Origin: a virus
Virus record (IMG/VR): IMGVR_UViG_3300047376_000570
Coordinates: 1 to 29,188 of that record
Reading direction: 5' to 3' (one strand)
Length of the DNA: 29,188 bases
Part shown: in pieces, positions 12,740 to 21,698 of the stretch
How positions within the stretch are numbered: the first letter of the stretch is position 1
Layout: the number at the start of each line of letters is the position of its first letter
The notes under the pieces: generated by a model
Told to the model about the DNA's origin: nothing
Seen by the model: only the letters and a program-made list of their open reading frames with translations
Database searches by the model: none
Program-made: the position numbers and the translations under genes

Positions 12740-14949
12740 TGTACGAACAGACTTTATATAGCGTTGTAACGCCGATAAAGAAAAATACTATATCGAGACT
12801 TAATAAGGGAAAAAAATGGAGCTACGGTTATAACAAAGAGCATGATGTCGTTGTTATAAGCAAAACAGGTCAAATAGGTGAAATATATAATATACAAAAC
12901 CTTAAAATAGCTTTACCCAAAGCACCTGTTAAAATAGATAAATCAAATGAAAAATGGATCGCCGAAGAATATCCAAAAGAACTAAAGCAGATACAAAATG
13001 TGTTTGAATGGAGAGATTACCCAGATGATTTCAAGGCGAGATGGGAGAAATATATAGATGAACAATTTAAAAAAAGAGAAGAAGGTCATTGGTTCAATAA
13101 CAGAGGCTTGGCTACTTACATTACTGGTACTCATTTTATGTACCTGCAGCACTCCAAGATTGACGTTGGGAAGCCAGATTTTAGAGAAGCAAACAGATTA
13201 TTCTTCATATTCTGGGAAGCTTGTAAAGCCGACTCTCGCTGTTACGGAATGTGCTACCTTAAAAATAGACGATCTGGATTCTCTTTCATGTCATCAGCTG
13301 AGACAGTTAATTTGGCAACGATCACGTCTGACGCTAGATATGGTATATTGTCCAAGTCTGGATCTGATGCTAAAAAAATGTTCACAGACAAAGTCGTACC
13401 AATATCAGTCAACTACCCGTTCTTTTTTAAGCCCATCCAAGACGGTATGGATAGACCCAAAACCGAACTTGCCTATAGGATACCGGCCTCGCGTCTTACC
13501 AGAAAATCAATACAAAACAAAAAAGATCAAGAATTACTTGAGGGATTAGATACTACTATTGACTGGAAAAATACAGGTGACAACAGTTATGATGGTGAGA
13601 AACTAAAACTACTTGTGCATGACGAGAGTGGTAAATGGGAGAGACCTGACAACATACTGAATAACTGGAGAGTAACTAAAACCACGCTTAGACTAGGATC
13701 TAGAATTATCGGCAAATGCATGATGGGGTCAACGTCTAATGCTTTAGATAAAGGTGGTGAAAACTTTAAAAAACTTTACAATGACTCAGACGTTACAAAA
13801 AGAAATAGAAATGGACAAACTAAGTCAGGATTATATTCTTTGTTCATACCTATGGAATGGAATTACGAAGGATTCATTGACGATTATGGAATGCCTGTAT
13901 TCGAAAACCCACCAGAAGATTGTGTTGGCCCACACGGAGACGCTATCGAAGTCGGGGTTATTGAACACTGGGATAATGAGGTAGAAGGCTTAAAAGGTGA
14001 TCAAGATGCTTTAAATGAGTTTTATAGACAGTTTCCTCGCACGGAGGAACACGCGTTTAGAGATGAAACAAAAAACAGTATATTTAATTTAGTAAAAATA
14101 TACGAGCAAATAGATTACAACGAAGATATAAAAAGTTCTAGCAACGTAACAACCGGTAGCTTTAGCTGGGAAAACGGAATAAAAGATACTAAAGTAATGT
14201 TTAGCCCTAATCCTAGCGGTAGATTTAAAGTTTCTTGGGTTCCAAGGATTACACTGCAGAATAAACAAGTAATTAAGAATGGTGTAAGGTATCCAGGTAA
14301 CGAGCATGTTGGAGCGTTTGGTTGTGATAGTTACGATATATCAGGCACTGTTGATGGTCAAGGCTCAAAAGGAGCATTACACGGTTTAACTACTTTTAGT
14401 ATGGAAGATGCGCCGCCTAATAGCTTTTTCTTAGAGTATGTAGCTAGACCACAAACAGCAGAGATGTTTTTTGAAGATGTATTAATGGCTTTAGTATTCT
14501 ACGGAATGCCTATACTCGCAGAAAACAATAAGCCTAGGTTGTTGTATTATTTAAAAAGAAGAGGTTATAGAGGTTACTCTATGAATAGGCCAGACAAAAG
14601 CTATAACAAGCTATCTGTGTCTGAAAAAGAAATAGGTGGTATACCTAACTCCTCTGAGGATATTAAGCAAGCTCACGCAGCTGCTATTGAAACATATATA
14701 CAAAAACACGTAGGTGTTACAAGTGAAGGAGAATATGGTAACATGTACTTTAATCGTACATTAAATGATTGGGCTAAGTTTGATATAAACAAAAGAACAA
14801 AGTTCGATGCCGCTATAAGCTCAGGTTTAGCAATAATGGCCTGTAATAGACACTTGTATAGACCTAATCCGTTAGTTCAAAGACCTAAATTAAATTTACA
14901 TATTGCAAAATACAAAAACGCCGGTTCAATATCGGAAATAATAAAATAA
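12739..14949 (+). CDS. terL: Terminase large subunit (packaging ATPase/nuclease)
   Basis: A 736-residue packaging motor protein. The ATPase part shows a deviant Walker A, YLKNRRSGFSF (residues about 173-183), in which the usual GK(S/T) is replaced by GFS. It also shows a clear Walker B, LLVHDE, with Asp295-Glu296, and a coupling-type MGSTSNALDKGG segment at about residues 329-340. The nuclease part begins near GAFGCDSYDI (about 527), where the Asp is a likely metal ligand. Crass-like and other Bacteroidetes phage terminases also have R-R-x-G-x-S type Walker A motifs, as I recall. It docks on the portal, the next gene, to pump and cut DNA. The family call is strong from motifs plus the small terminase/portal/capsid context. 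Confidence 0.88.
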   Translation: MYEQTLYSVVTPIKKNTISRLNKGKKWSYGYNKEHDVVVISKTGQIGEIYNIQNLKIALPKAPVKIDKSNEKWIAEEYPKELKQIQNVFEWRDYPDDFKARWEKYIDEQFKKREEGHWFNNRGLATYITGTHFMYLQHSKIDVGKPDFREANRLFFIFWEACKADSRCYGMCYLKNRRSGFSFMSSAETVNLATITSDARYGILSKSGSDAKKMFTDKVVPISVNYPFFFKPIQDGMDRPKTELAYRIPASRLTRKSIQNKKDQELLEGLDTTIDWKNTGDNSYDGEKLKLLVHDESGKWERPDNILNNWRVTKTTLRLGSRIIGKCMMGSTSNALDKGGENFKKLYNDSDVTKRNRNGQTKSGLYSLFIPMEWNYEGFIDDYGMPVFENPPEDCVGPHGDAIEVGVIEHWDNEVEGLKGDQDALNEFYRQFPRTEEHAFRDETKNSIFNLVKIYEQIDYNEDIKSSSNVTTGSFSWENGIKDTKVMFSPNPSGRFKVSWVPRITLQNKQVIKNGVRYPGNEHVGAFGCDSYDISGTVDGQGSKGALHGLTTFSMEDAPPNSFFLEYVARPQTAEMFFEDVLMALVFYGMPILAENNKPRLLYYLKRRGYRGYSMNRPDKSYNKLSVSEKEIGGIPNSSEDIKQAHAAAIETYIQKHVGVTSEGEYGNMYFNRTLNDWAKFDINKRTKFDAAISSGLAIMACNRHLYRPNPLVQRPKLNLHIAKYKNAGSISEIIK

Positions 14950-14953
14950 ATAT

Positions 14954-17380
14954 ATGGCTGAGTCAGTTATAAATAGTTTTTTTCCAAGCCAAGTAGCTAG
15001 TGACAAAGAAAAAATGTCACAGGACTATGGTTTAAGAGTTGGTAGAGCGATTCAAGACGAGTGGTTTAAGTCTGACTCTGGTACTAGTAGGTTCAAGAGT
15101 AATCAAAATACATTTCATAGATTAAGATTGTACTCTAGAGGTGAGCAGTCAATACAAAAATACAAAGATGAATTATCTATTAACGGTGATTTGTCTTATT
15201 TAAACTTAGACTGGAAACCTGTGCCTATTATACCTAAGTTCGTTGACATTGTTGTTAATGGAATATCAGAAAGAGCTTTTGACATAAAAGCGTACTCTCA
15301 AGATCCGTACGGAGTTGAAAAAAGAACAAAGTACATGGAGGCTATAGTGCGCGACATGCAGACTAAAGATATAAATAACTTTGTAGAAAAAGAGTTTGGA
15401 ATAAATCTTTTTGAATCTAACAAAAAAACACTTCCAGAGTCAAAAGAAGAGCTAGAGGTTCATATGCAGCTTTCCTATAAGCAAGCTGTTGAAATGGCTG
15501 AAGAACAAGCTATAGAGACGTTACTAAAAAGTAATAACTATGATCTAACAAAGAAAAGAGTTATTTACGATATAGCCACTATAGGTATTGGAGCTGTTAG
15601 AAATCAATTTTCAAAGTCAGAAGGTGTAACGGTAGATTACGTAGATCCTTCTAACCTTGTTTGGTCTTATACAGAGTCACCGTATTTTGATGATATATAT
15701 TATTGCGGTGAAGTTAAAAACGTACCAATTAATGAACTTAAAAAACAGTTTCCAGAATTAACAGATGAAGACTTAAAAAACATAGCGACGCAAGGATTCC
15801 AGAATAACGGATTTTACGATAGAAGCCTGACAAATAATAACACATCAGATTCTAACACTGTTCAGGTTCTTTATTTTAACTACAAAACTTATATGAACGA
15901 AGTTTATAAAGTTAAAGAAACAGCCACAGGAGCGTCTAAGGTGTTGCTTAGAGACGATCAGTTTGATCCACCGGTTGAAGTGCTTGAAAAGCAGTTTGGA
16001 AAATTATCAAGGTCCTTAGAAGTCTTATATGAAGGCGTTTTAGTCCTAGGAACTAACAAGCTTTTAAAATGGGAAATAGCTAAAAACATGATGAGGCCTA
16101 AGAGTGATAACGCTAAGGTTTTAATGAACTATAGCATTGTTGCTCCTAGAATGTACAAAGGTAAAATTGAATCTTTAGTGAGCCGTATTACTGGTTTTGC
16201 TGATATGATTCAATTAACACATCTAAAGCTGCAGCAAGTTATGTCAAGAATGGTGCCAGACGGCGTATATCTTGACGCTGATGGTTTGGCTGAAATAGAT
16301 TTAGGCAACGGGACGAATTACAATCCTCAAGAGGCGTTAAATATGTTTTTTCAAACAGGTTCTGTTATTGGTAGATCATTTACACAGGAAGGCGATATGA
16401 ATCCTGGTAAAGTTCCTATTCAAGAAATAACTAGTGGATCTGGAGGAAATAAATTAGCAGCTCTTATAAACACGTACAACTATTACCTGCAAATGATTAG
16501 AGACGTCACGGGTCTCAATGAAGCTAGAGATGGTAGTACTCCAGATTCTAAAGCTCTAGTAGGTGTTCAAAAAATAGCTGCAGCAAATAGCAATACAGCC
16601 ACTAGACATATATTAGAAGGTGGTTTGTTTCTAACATCTCAATTAGCTGAGTGTTTGTCTTTGAGAATATCTGACATTATAGAATACTCACCAACTAAAG
16701 AAGCTTTTATACAAAAGATAGGCTCTCACAATGTTGCTACTTTATCAGAAATGTCTAACTTACATTTATATGACTTTGGTATATTCATAGAATTAATGCC
16801 TGACGAAGAAGAAAAAGCAATGTTAGAAAACAACATACAAACAGCATTGTCAGCTGGTTTAGTAGATTTAGACGACGCTATAGATATAAGAGAAATAAAA
16901 AACTTAAAGCTAGCTAATAGACTTTTAAAAATAAGACGTAAGCAAAAGCAGGAAAAAGATCAAATTATTCAACAGCAGAACATTCAAGCTCAAGCGCAGG
17001 CTAATGCTCAAGCTCAACAGGTTGCTGCTCAGTCGGAAATACAAAAGAATCAAGCTATAACAGGTCAAAAAGTTCAACTAGCTCAATTACAGGCTCAAAT
17101 AGATCAAGCTAAAGTAGACAAAGAAGTTGAAGCTAAAATAAAGTTGATGCAACTAGAGTTTCAAATGAACATGCAATTAAAAAACATGGAAATTGAAAAT
17201 TTTAAATCAAAAGAAGGTTTCAAGGAAGATCGTAAAGACGAAAGAACTAAGATACAAGCATCACAGCAAAGCGAGCTTATAAACCAGAGACAAAACTCAT
17301 CACCTCCAAAAAGTTTTGAATCTTCTGGAAATGATATATTAGGAGGTGGATTTGACTTAGGTTCTTTCGAACCTAGGTAA
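14954..17380 (+). CDS. Portal protein
   Basis: An 808-residue protein 4 bases after the terminase and before the scaffold and capsid genes. Its N-terminal half has portal-type features: early Trp/Arg helices (VGRAIQDEWFKSD), DLSYLNLDWKPVPIIPKFVD (about 76-95), DYVDPSNLVWSYTESPYFDD (about 229-248) and LVSRITGFADMIQLTHLKLQQ (the long stem/clip helix region). From about residue 655 it has a long Gln/Ala-rich coiled coil (QQQNIQAQAQANAQAQQ and following), then a Gly/Ser-rich tail. The coiled coil could form the portal barrel or contact internal proteins, as in podovirus portals of this size. It forms the dodecameric vertex through which DNA enters and to which the connectors attach. Confidence 0.85.
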   Translation: MAESVINSFFPSQVASDKEKMSQDYGLRVGRAIQDEWFKSDSGTSRFKSNQNTFHRLRLYSRGEQSIQKYKDELSINGDLSYLNLDWKPVPIIPKFVDIVVNGISERAFDIKAYSQDPYGVEKRTKYMEAIVRDMQTKDINNFVEKEFGINLFESNKKTLPESKEELEVHMQLSYKQAVEMAEEQAIETLLKSNNYDLTKKRVIYDIATIGIGAVRNQFSKSEGVTVDYVDPSNLVWSYTESPYFDDIYYCGEVKNVPINELKKQFPELTDEDLKNIATQGFQNNGFYDRSLTNNNTSDSNTVQVLYFNYKTYMNEVYKVKETATGASKVLLRDDQFDPPVEVLEKQFGKLSRSLEVLYEGVLVLGTNKLLKWEIAKNMMRPKSDNAKVLMNYSIVAPRMYKGKIESLVSRITGFADMIQLTHLKLQQVMSRMVPDGVYLDADGLAEIDLGNGTNYNPQEALNMFFQTGSVIGRSFTQEGDMNPGKVPIQEITSGSGGNKLAALINTYNYYLQMIRDVTGLNEARDGSTPDSKALVGVQKIAAANSNTATRHILEGGLFLTSQLAECLSLRISDIIEYSPTKEAFIQKIGSHNVATLSEMSNLHLYDFGIFIELMPDEEEKAMLENNIQTALSAGLVDLDDAIDIREIKNLKLANRLLKIRRKQKQEKDQIIQQQNIQAQAQANAQAQQVAAQSEIQKNQAITGQKVQLAQLQAQIDQAKVDKEVEAKIKLMQLEFQMNMQLKNMEIENFKSKEGFKEDRKDERTKIQASQQSELINQRQNSSPPKSFESSGNDILGGGFDLGSFEPR

Positions 17381-17411
17381 TTATAAATTAATAATTATAT
17401 AATATTTTATC
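17381..17411 (+). promoter_or_regulatory. A/T-only spacer with possible promoter
   Basis: The 31 bases between portal and scaffold are nearly pure A/T. They include a TATAAT at 17398-17403 and, overlapping the portal stop, a 6-bp hairpin AATTAT-aaatta-ATAATT (17379-17396). They end in 'tatcATG', as does the spacer before 20085. A promoter for the scaffold/capsid genes is possible but unproven. Confidence 0.25.
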
Positions 17412-18581
17412 ATGAAAGAACAGGAAGAAGAAGTTCTTGAAGTATTAAACGATACACAAGATCAACAAGTGCCCGAAAGCGTGGAGGCTGAAGAGCAGCC
17501 AGCTCAACCAGTATCACAAGACGATGAAGGTACAATAAAAGTAGACTTAAGCAAATTAAACGCTACACCGGAAGAACCTCAAGTTGAAGTTGAGGAACAA
17601 CCACAAGAGCCCGAAGCTGAAGAACAGGCAGAGCCAATAGAAGATTCTGTTATAGAAGAAATAACCGAAGAACAGGTTCAAGAGCAAGCTGAGGATTTAA
17701 AGGAAGAAGTTGAGCAAGCTGTTGTAGAGTCTAACGAAACAGGTGTAGATTTACCTGAAAACATTCAAAAAGTTGTTGACTTTATGAATGACACAGGTGG
17801 ATCTCTTAATGATTACGTAAAACTAAACACAGATTATTCTTTGCTTAGCGAAAAACAGCTTCTAAGAGAATACTACGAAAACACTAGACCTCACTTAGAA
17901 AAAGACGAAATTGACTTCTTGATGGAAGACAATTTTAATTTCGATGAAGATCTAGACGAAGAAAGAGATATACGTAAAAAGAAAATAGCTTACAAAGAAG
18001 AGCTAGCGAAGGCTAAAAAACACTTAGATGGTTTAAAGTCTAAATATTACGAAGAAATTAAGGCTGGGTCAAGGTTAAACCCTGAGCAGCAAAAAGCGGT
18101 TGAATTTTTTAATCGCTACACAAAAGAAACTGAGGAGGCTAATAAGATAGCCAAATCAACTAATGAAATATTTTTAAATAAAACTAATAACGTCTTTAAT
18201 AAGGATTTCAAAGGTTTTGATTATTCTGTTGGAGACAAGAAGTATAGGTTTAAAATTAAAAATACCGAAGACGTAAAGACAACCCAAAGCGACATTAATA
18301 ATTTCGTCAAGAAGTTCTTGAATGATAAAAATGAAATGTCAGATGCCAAAGGTTATCACAAGTCTTTATTTACAGCTATGAATGCTGATGCGATCGCTAG
18401 TCACTTTTATGAGCAAGGTAAGGCCGATGCAATAAAAGATAGTGTAGCTCGATCTAAGAATGTTGATATGAATCCGAGAGGGAGACATGAAAAAACAACA
18501 ACTTCTAATGGTTGGACTATAAGATCAGTTTCAAGTGATTCAATTGGTACTAGTAGTTTTAAAGTTAAAAAACGAAAATAA
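17412..18581 (+). CDS. Acidic scaffold-like protein
   Basis: A 389-residue protein between portal and major capsid, the usual place of a scaffolding protein. Residues 1-110 are extremely acidic and Gln/Pro-rich (EAEEQPAQPVSQDDEG, EEPQVEVEEQPQEPEAEEQ), almost surely disordered. Residues about 118-250 are helical (PENIQKVVDFMNDTGGSLND, LDGLKSKYYEEIKAGSRLNP), and the C-terminus is basic (FKVKKRK). An acidic, helical protein with a basic tail is typical of scaffolds whose basic end binds the capsid protein. A family with the same acidic head and FM-x-x-TGG-x-L-N-D-Y-V-K motif recurs in marine phages as I recall. No protease is fused to it. The role is inferred from position and composition. Confidence 0.75.
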   Translation: MKEQEEEVLEVLNDTQDQQVPESVEAEEQPAQPVSQDDEGTIKVDLSKLNATPEEPQVEVEEQPQEPEAEEQAEPIEDSVIEEITEEQVQEQAEDLKEEVEQAVVESNETGVDLPENIQKVVDFMNDTGGSLNDYVKLNTDYSLLSEKQLLREYYENTRPHLEKDEIDFLMEDNFNFDEDLDEERDIRKKKIAYKEELAKAKKHLDGLKSKYYEEIKAGSRLNPEQQKAVEFFNRYTKETEEANKIAKSTNEIFLNKTNNVFNKDFKGFDYSVGDKKYRFKIKNTEDVKTTQSDINNFVKKFLNDKNEMSDAKGYHKSLFTAMNADAIASHFYEQGKADAIKDSVARSKNVDMNPRGRHEKTTTSNGWTIRSVSSDSIGTSSFKVKKRK

Positions 18582-18603
18582 TTAACCATTAAAAAATAAT
18601 AAA

Positions 18604-20007
18604 ATGGCAGGATTTACAGGGAGCGCAGGAGCTCTCGCACATTTAACTCCACGACCTATTAAAGGTTTATTTGGAGACAACTATCTCAGCGTTGCTGATA
18701 TGGATTTTACACAACAGTTTTTACCAGAAGTATATGAGAAAGAAGTAGAGCGATATGGAAATCGTACTATCTCTGGTTTCTTACGTATGGTAGGTGCTGA
18801 AATGCCTATGGCTTCAGACGTTATTACTTGGTCTGAGCAAGGGCGTTTACACATTGCTTATGATGATGCAGCTGTTGCATCTTCAACTAGCTTAACTTTA
18901 CCAGCTGGCCACTTGATTGGAAAAGGAATGACTATTGTTGTTTCTAAAGGTTTCGACACTCAGAAAGCTTACGTACAAGACGTAGTTGGTCAGACTGTAA
19001 CTGTAGATACTTACGGATCAGCTTCAGGACTTGTAATGACTGGATCTGACGTTAAAGTATTTGTATACGGTTCTGAGTACGCTAAAGGAACTTCACAAGC
19101 TGGTAATTCAGTTGACGCTTCTTTCACAACTTTTAGCAACAAGCCAATTATTCTTAGAGATAAGTATAATGTAAATGGCTCTGATGTTGCTCAAATTGGT
19201 TGGGTAGAAGTAACTACTGAAGCTGGAACATCTGGTTACCTTTGGTACTTAAAATCTGAGCACGAAGCTCGTATCCGTTTTGAAGATCAACTTGAAATGG
19301 CTATGGTTGAAGCTGAAAAATCAACAGATGGTTCAGGTAACGTTCGTAACATTACTGCTGCTTCTGGATTTGGTGGCGGTGCTAACGTAACAGGATCTGA
19401 AGGTTTATTTGCTGCTTTGGAAGAAAGAGGGTTAGTTTATGCTGATGCTGATTTCGACGGAGGCACTGGATTAGCCGAGTTTGATACTATTTTAGCTGAG
19501 CTTGACAAGCAGGGATCAATTGAAGAAAACATGCTTTTCTTAGATCGTGCAACTTCTTTGTCTATTGACAATATGTTAGCGCAGCAAAATTCTTACGGAG
19601 CAAACGGAACATCTTACGGTGTATTCGACAACTCTGAAGACATGGCACTTAACCTTGGTTTCTCAGGATTCCGAAGAGGTTCTTATGACTTTTACAAAAC
19701 AGACTGGAAATACTTGAACGATTCTACTACACGTGGATTAGTTGCTGATATTGAAGGTGTTTTAGTACCTGCTGGAACTTCAACGGTTTACGACCAACAA
19801 CTAGGACAGAACATTTCAAGACCTTTCTTACACATCCGCTACAGAGCTTCTGAAGCTGATGATCGTAGATTGAAGTCTTGGGTTACTGGCTCTGTTGGTG
19901 GAAACTACACCTCTGATGCTGACGAAATGAACGTTCATTTCTTGTCAGAAAGAGCTCTGTGTGTTCAAGCTGCAAATAACTTCGTGTTGTTGAAAGCAAC
20001 ATCGTAA
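18604..20007 (+). CDS. Major capsid protein
   Basis: A 467-residue protein after the scaffold-like gene, starting behind 'taaaaaataataaa'. The N-terminus (AHLTPRPIKGLFGDNYLSVA) and the body (FLPEVYEKEVERYGNRTISG, ITWSEQGRLHIAYDD) resemble major capsid proteins of uncultured marine phages as I remember them. Charged stretches such as EHEARIRFEDQLEMAMVEAE suggest the long spine helix of an HK97-type fold. Codon use differs from its neighbours: 13 of 20 Arg codons are CGN (nine CGT), against 2 of 14 in the next gene, where AGA dominates. This fits the most highly expressed protein. A strong hairpin follows the stop. No separate maturation cleavage site is evident. Confidence 0.85.
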   Translation: MAGFTGSAGALAHLTPRPIKGLFGDNYLSVADMDFTQQFLPEVYEKEVERYGNRTISGFLRMVGAEMPMASDVITWSEQGRLHIAYDDAAVASSTSLTLPAGHLIGKGMTIVVSKGFDTQKAYVQDVVGQTVTVDTYGSASGLVMTGSDVKVFVYGSEYAKGTSQAGNSVDASFTTFSNKPIILRDKYNVNGSDVAQIGWVEVTTEAGTSGYLWYLKSEHEARIRFEDQLEMAMVEAEKSTDGSGNVRNITAASGFGGGANVTGSEGLFAALEERGLVYADADFDGGTGLAEFDTILAELDKQGSIEENMLFLDRATSLSIDNMLAQQNSYGANGTSYGVFDNSEDMALNLGFSGFRRGSYDFYKTDWKYLNDSTTRGLVADIEGVLVPAGTSTVYDQQLGQNISRPFLHIRYRASEADDRRLKSWVTGSVGGNYTSDADEMNVHFLSERALCVQAANNFVLLKATS

Positions 20008-20014
20008 GGTAACT

Positions 20015-20055
20015 GTAAGTTTTACCCCTGATGAAGCTTCAGGGGTAACTCTTAC
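20015..20055 (+). terminator. Strong hairpin after the major capsid gene
   Basis: TTACCCCTGA (20022-20031) pairs perfectly with TCAGGGGTAA (20039-20048) around a 7-base loop. Flanking GTAAG (20015-19) and CTTAC (20051-55) add five pairs across a 2x2 internal loop. It is followed by mixed T-rich sequence rather than a clean T-run. It probably attenuates or terminates capsid transcription, or protects the capsid mRNA 3' end, so that the abundant capsid message is set apart from downstream genes. Confidence 0.7.
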
Positions 20056-20084
20056 TATTATTAACATTTTTATTATATTATATC

Positions 20085-20852
20085 ATGGCAAAAACAAAAA
20101 AAGAACCAGTTTTAGATACCTGGGAAATAAAAGATAGATTATATACTCTAAAGAACAATAAAAGACCTTTAGTACTTTCAATACCATCAAAACACACGGC
20201 TAGAAAACCCTTGTTGTTTTTTGATGAAGGCAAAGGCTATAATAGAGAGTTAAAGTATGCTACAAATCAGCCTACTCCTTTTGTGGACGAACACAAGGGA
20301 ACCTCAACTTTAGGTCGCATAGTATTTAGAGATGGCGCGTTAAATGTGCCAAAAAATAATCAAGTGTTACAAAAACTTCTTTCACTTTACCATCCAATGG
20401 CTGATAAGGTTTACGAAGAATACAAACCTCAGCAACAAGCCGCTAATGAGTTAGACTGGATTGAAGCTGAAATACAAGCTTTAAATTTAGCTAAGTCTTT
20501 GAGTATAGACGAAATAGAGGCTATACTTAGAGTTCATTTTGGATCTAAGGTAAATGAATTATCAAGCAGTGAGCTTAAAAGAGATGGTTTGATATTCGCG
20601 AAACGAAACCCTATATTATTTGTAGAGTTGGCGAATGATGACAATGTACAGCTTAGAAACTTTGGAATAAAAGCGGTTGAAGCTAGAATAATTAAGTTGT
20701 CTGCTGATCAAAGAACTTTCACTTACGGTGATGGTGATAGAAAGATCATGGCTGTCCCTTTTGACGAAAATCCATACTCGGCATTAGCTGCGTGGTTTAA
20801 GACTGACGAAGGAGTTGAAGTTTATAAAGCAATTGAAAAAAGACTTAAATAG
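20085..20852 (+). CDS. Conserved protein following the capsid gene, possibly structural
   Basis: A 255-residue protein bracketed by two intergenic hairpins. The N-terminal half is a mixed domain (TWEIKDRLYTLKNNKRPLVL, then SKHTARKPLLFFDEGKGYNR). The middle is helical and acidic (NELDWIEAEIQALNLAKSL), and the C-terminus (FDENPYSALAAWFKTDEGVE) is distinctive. I recall a family with these features immediately downstream of the capsid gene in many marine phages, of unestablished function. It may be a head-associated or decoration protein. Start and length are secure. The isolation between two hairpins suggests separate control of its dose. Confidence 0.7.
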   Translation: MAKTKKEPVLDTWEIKDRLYTLKNNKRPLVLSIPSKHTARKPLLFFDEGKGYNRELKYATNQPTPFVDEHKGTSTLGRIVFRDGALNVPKNNQVLQKLLSLYHPMADKVYEEYKPQQQAANELDWIEAEIQALNLAKSLSIDEIEAILRVHFGSKVNELSSSELKRDGLIFAKRNPILFVELANDDNVQLRNFGIKAVEARIIKLSADQRTFTYGDGDRKIMAVPFDENPYSALAAWFKTDEGVEVYKAIEKRLK

Positions 20853-20863
20853 TCACTCATAAT

Positions 20864-20892
20864 GGTTAGGCCATCTAATGGGTGGCCTAATT
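20864..20892 (+). terminator. Hairpin between the 255-aa gene and the connector genes
   Basis: TTAGGCCA (20866-20873) pairs perfectly with TGGCCTAA (20883-20890); two G-U pairs extend it to 20864-20892. It is followed by 'attataaataaaa' and has no T-run, so it may serve mRNA stability or processing as much as termination. Confidence 0.55.
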
Positions 20893-20909
20893 ATTATAAA
20901 TAAAAAAAT

Positions 20910-21695
20910 ATGAGCGTAAGTATAGATACTGTTTACCAAAGAGTATTGAGCATACTCAATAAAGAGCAACGAGGGTATGTTACGCCCCAGGAATTTAATT
21001 TGTTCGCTAATCAAGCACAGCTAGATTTGTTTGAACAGTATTTTTATGATATAAACCAATTTGGAAGAATACCAGGTAATGATACAGAGTATTCTGATAT
21101 GTTAGATTTATTAAATAAAAAAATAGCAATATTTGAAACGCAGGAGCAGTTAGCTTATAACACTTCTAACGCATACTTTGAAACACCTGCTAACATGTAC
21201 AGACTTGGTACTGTTATATTTACAAATGTAACTACTAGAGATCTCTACCCTTCCCCTACTCAACCAGCAAACTTCCCGGTTGATAATCCTGTAATACACA
21301 GACAAACTCTAAGCGAAGACATAGAAGCAGAAAGAATAAATGGCAATGAGCTTTTATACATAAACTCTTCTCCGCTAACTAAACCAAAAAACATTAGACC
21401 TATTTACGTTTCTAAAAAAGGAAATATAAACGTATATGGAGATCAAGAAATAACATCTGATGTTAAATGCAACTACATTGCTAAACCAGCAAAAGTTAAC
21501 TGGGGATACACTGTAGTTAATGGAAAAGCACTATACAACGCTGGCACTACGGTTAATTTTGAGCTACATGCTTCGGAAGAAGTTGAGTTGGTGTTTAAAA
21601 TACTACAGCTAGCAGGTATAAGTAGTAGAGCTCTAGACGTCTACCAATTAGCCGGCCAAGAAGAAATGAAAAATTTACAACAAGAAAAAGCATAA
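20910..21695 (+). CDS. Putative head-tail connector protein
   Basis: A 261-residue protein behind the leader ttataaataaaaaaat. The start VYQRVLSILNKEQRGYVTPQ and then EFNLFANQAQLDLFEQYFYD are helices that resemble, from memory, connector-region proteins of uncultured marine phages. The second half is beta-rich (NINVYGDQEITSDVKCNYIA, VNFELHASEEVELVFKILQ), ending in a helix. Position after the capsid and before a T7 gp11-like candidate fits an adaptor that joins portal and tail tube. There is no enzymatic motif. The structural role is likely; the exact ring is not known. Confidence 0.65.
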   Translation: MSVSIDTVYQRVLSILNKEQRGYVTPQEFNLFANQAQLDLFEQYFYDINQFGRIPGNDTEYSDMLDLLNKKIAIFETQEQLAYNTSNAYFETPANMYRLGTVIFTNVTTRDLYPSPTQPANFPVDNPVIHRQTLSEDIEAERINGNELLYINSSPLTKPKNIRPIYVSKKGNINVYGDQEITSDVKCNYIAKPAKVNWGYTVVNGKALYNAGTTVNFELHASEEVELVFKILQLAGISSRALDVYQLAGQEEMKNLQQEKA

Positions 21696-21698
21696 TAA

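Noticed and set aside
13058-13549. 163-codon + strand ORF with a lipoprotein-like start (LVLILCTCS)
   Set aside because: It lies wholly inside the large terminase gene in another frame; the terminase motifs show which frame is real.
20022-20048. CTGATGA in the post-capsid hairpin suggests a hammerhead ribozyme core
   Set aside because: The required GAAA and the third helix are missing; the bases are explained by a perfect 10-bp hairpin.
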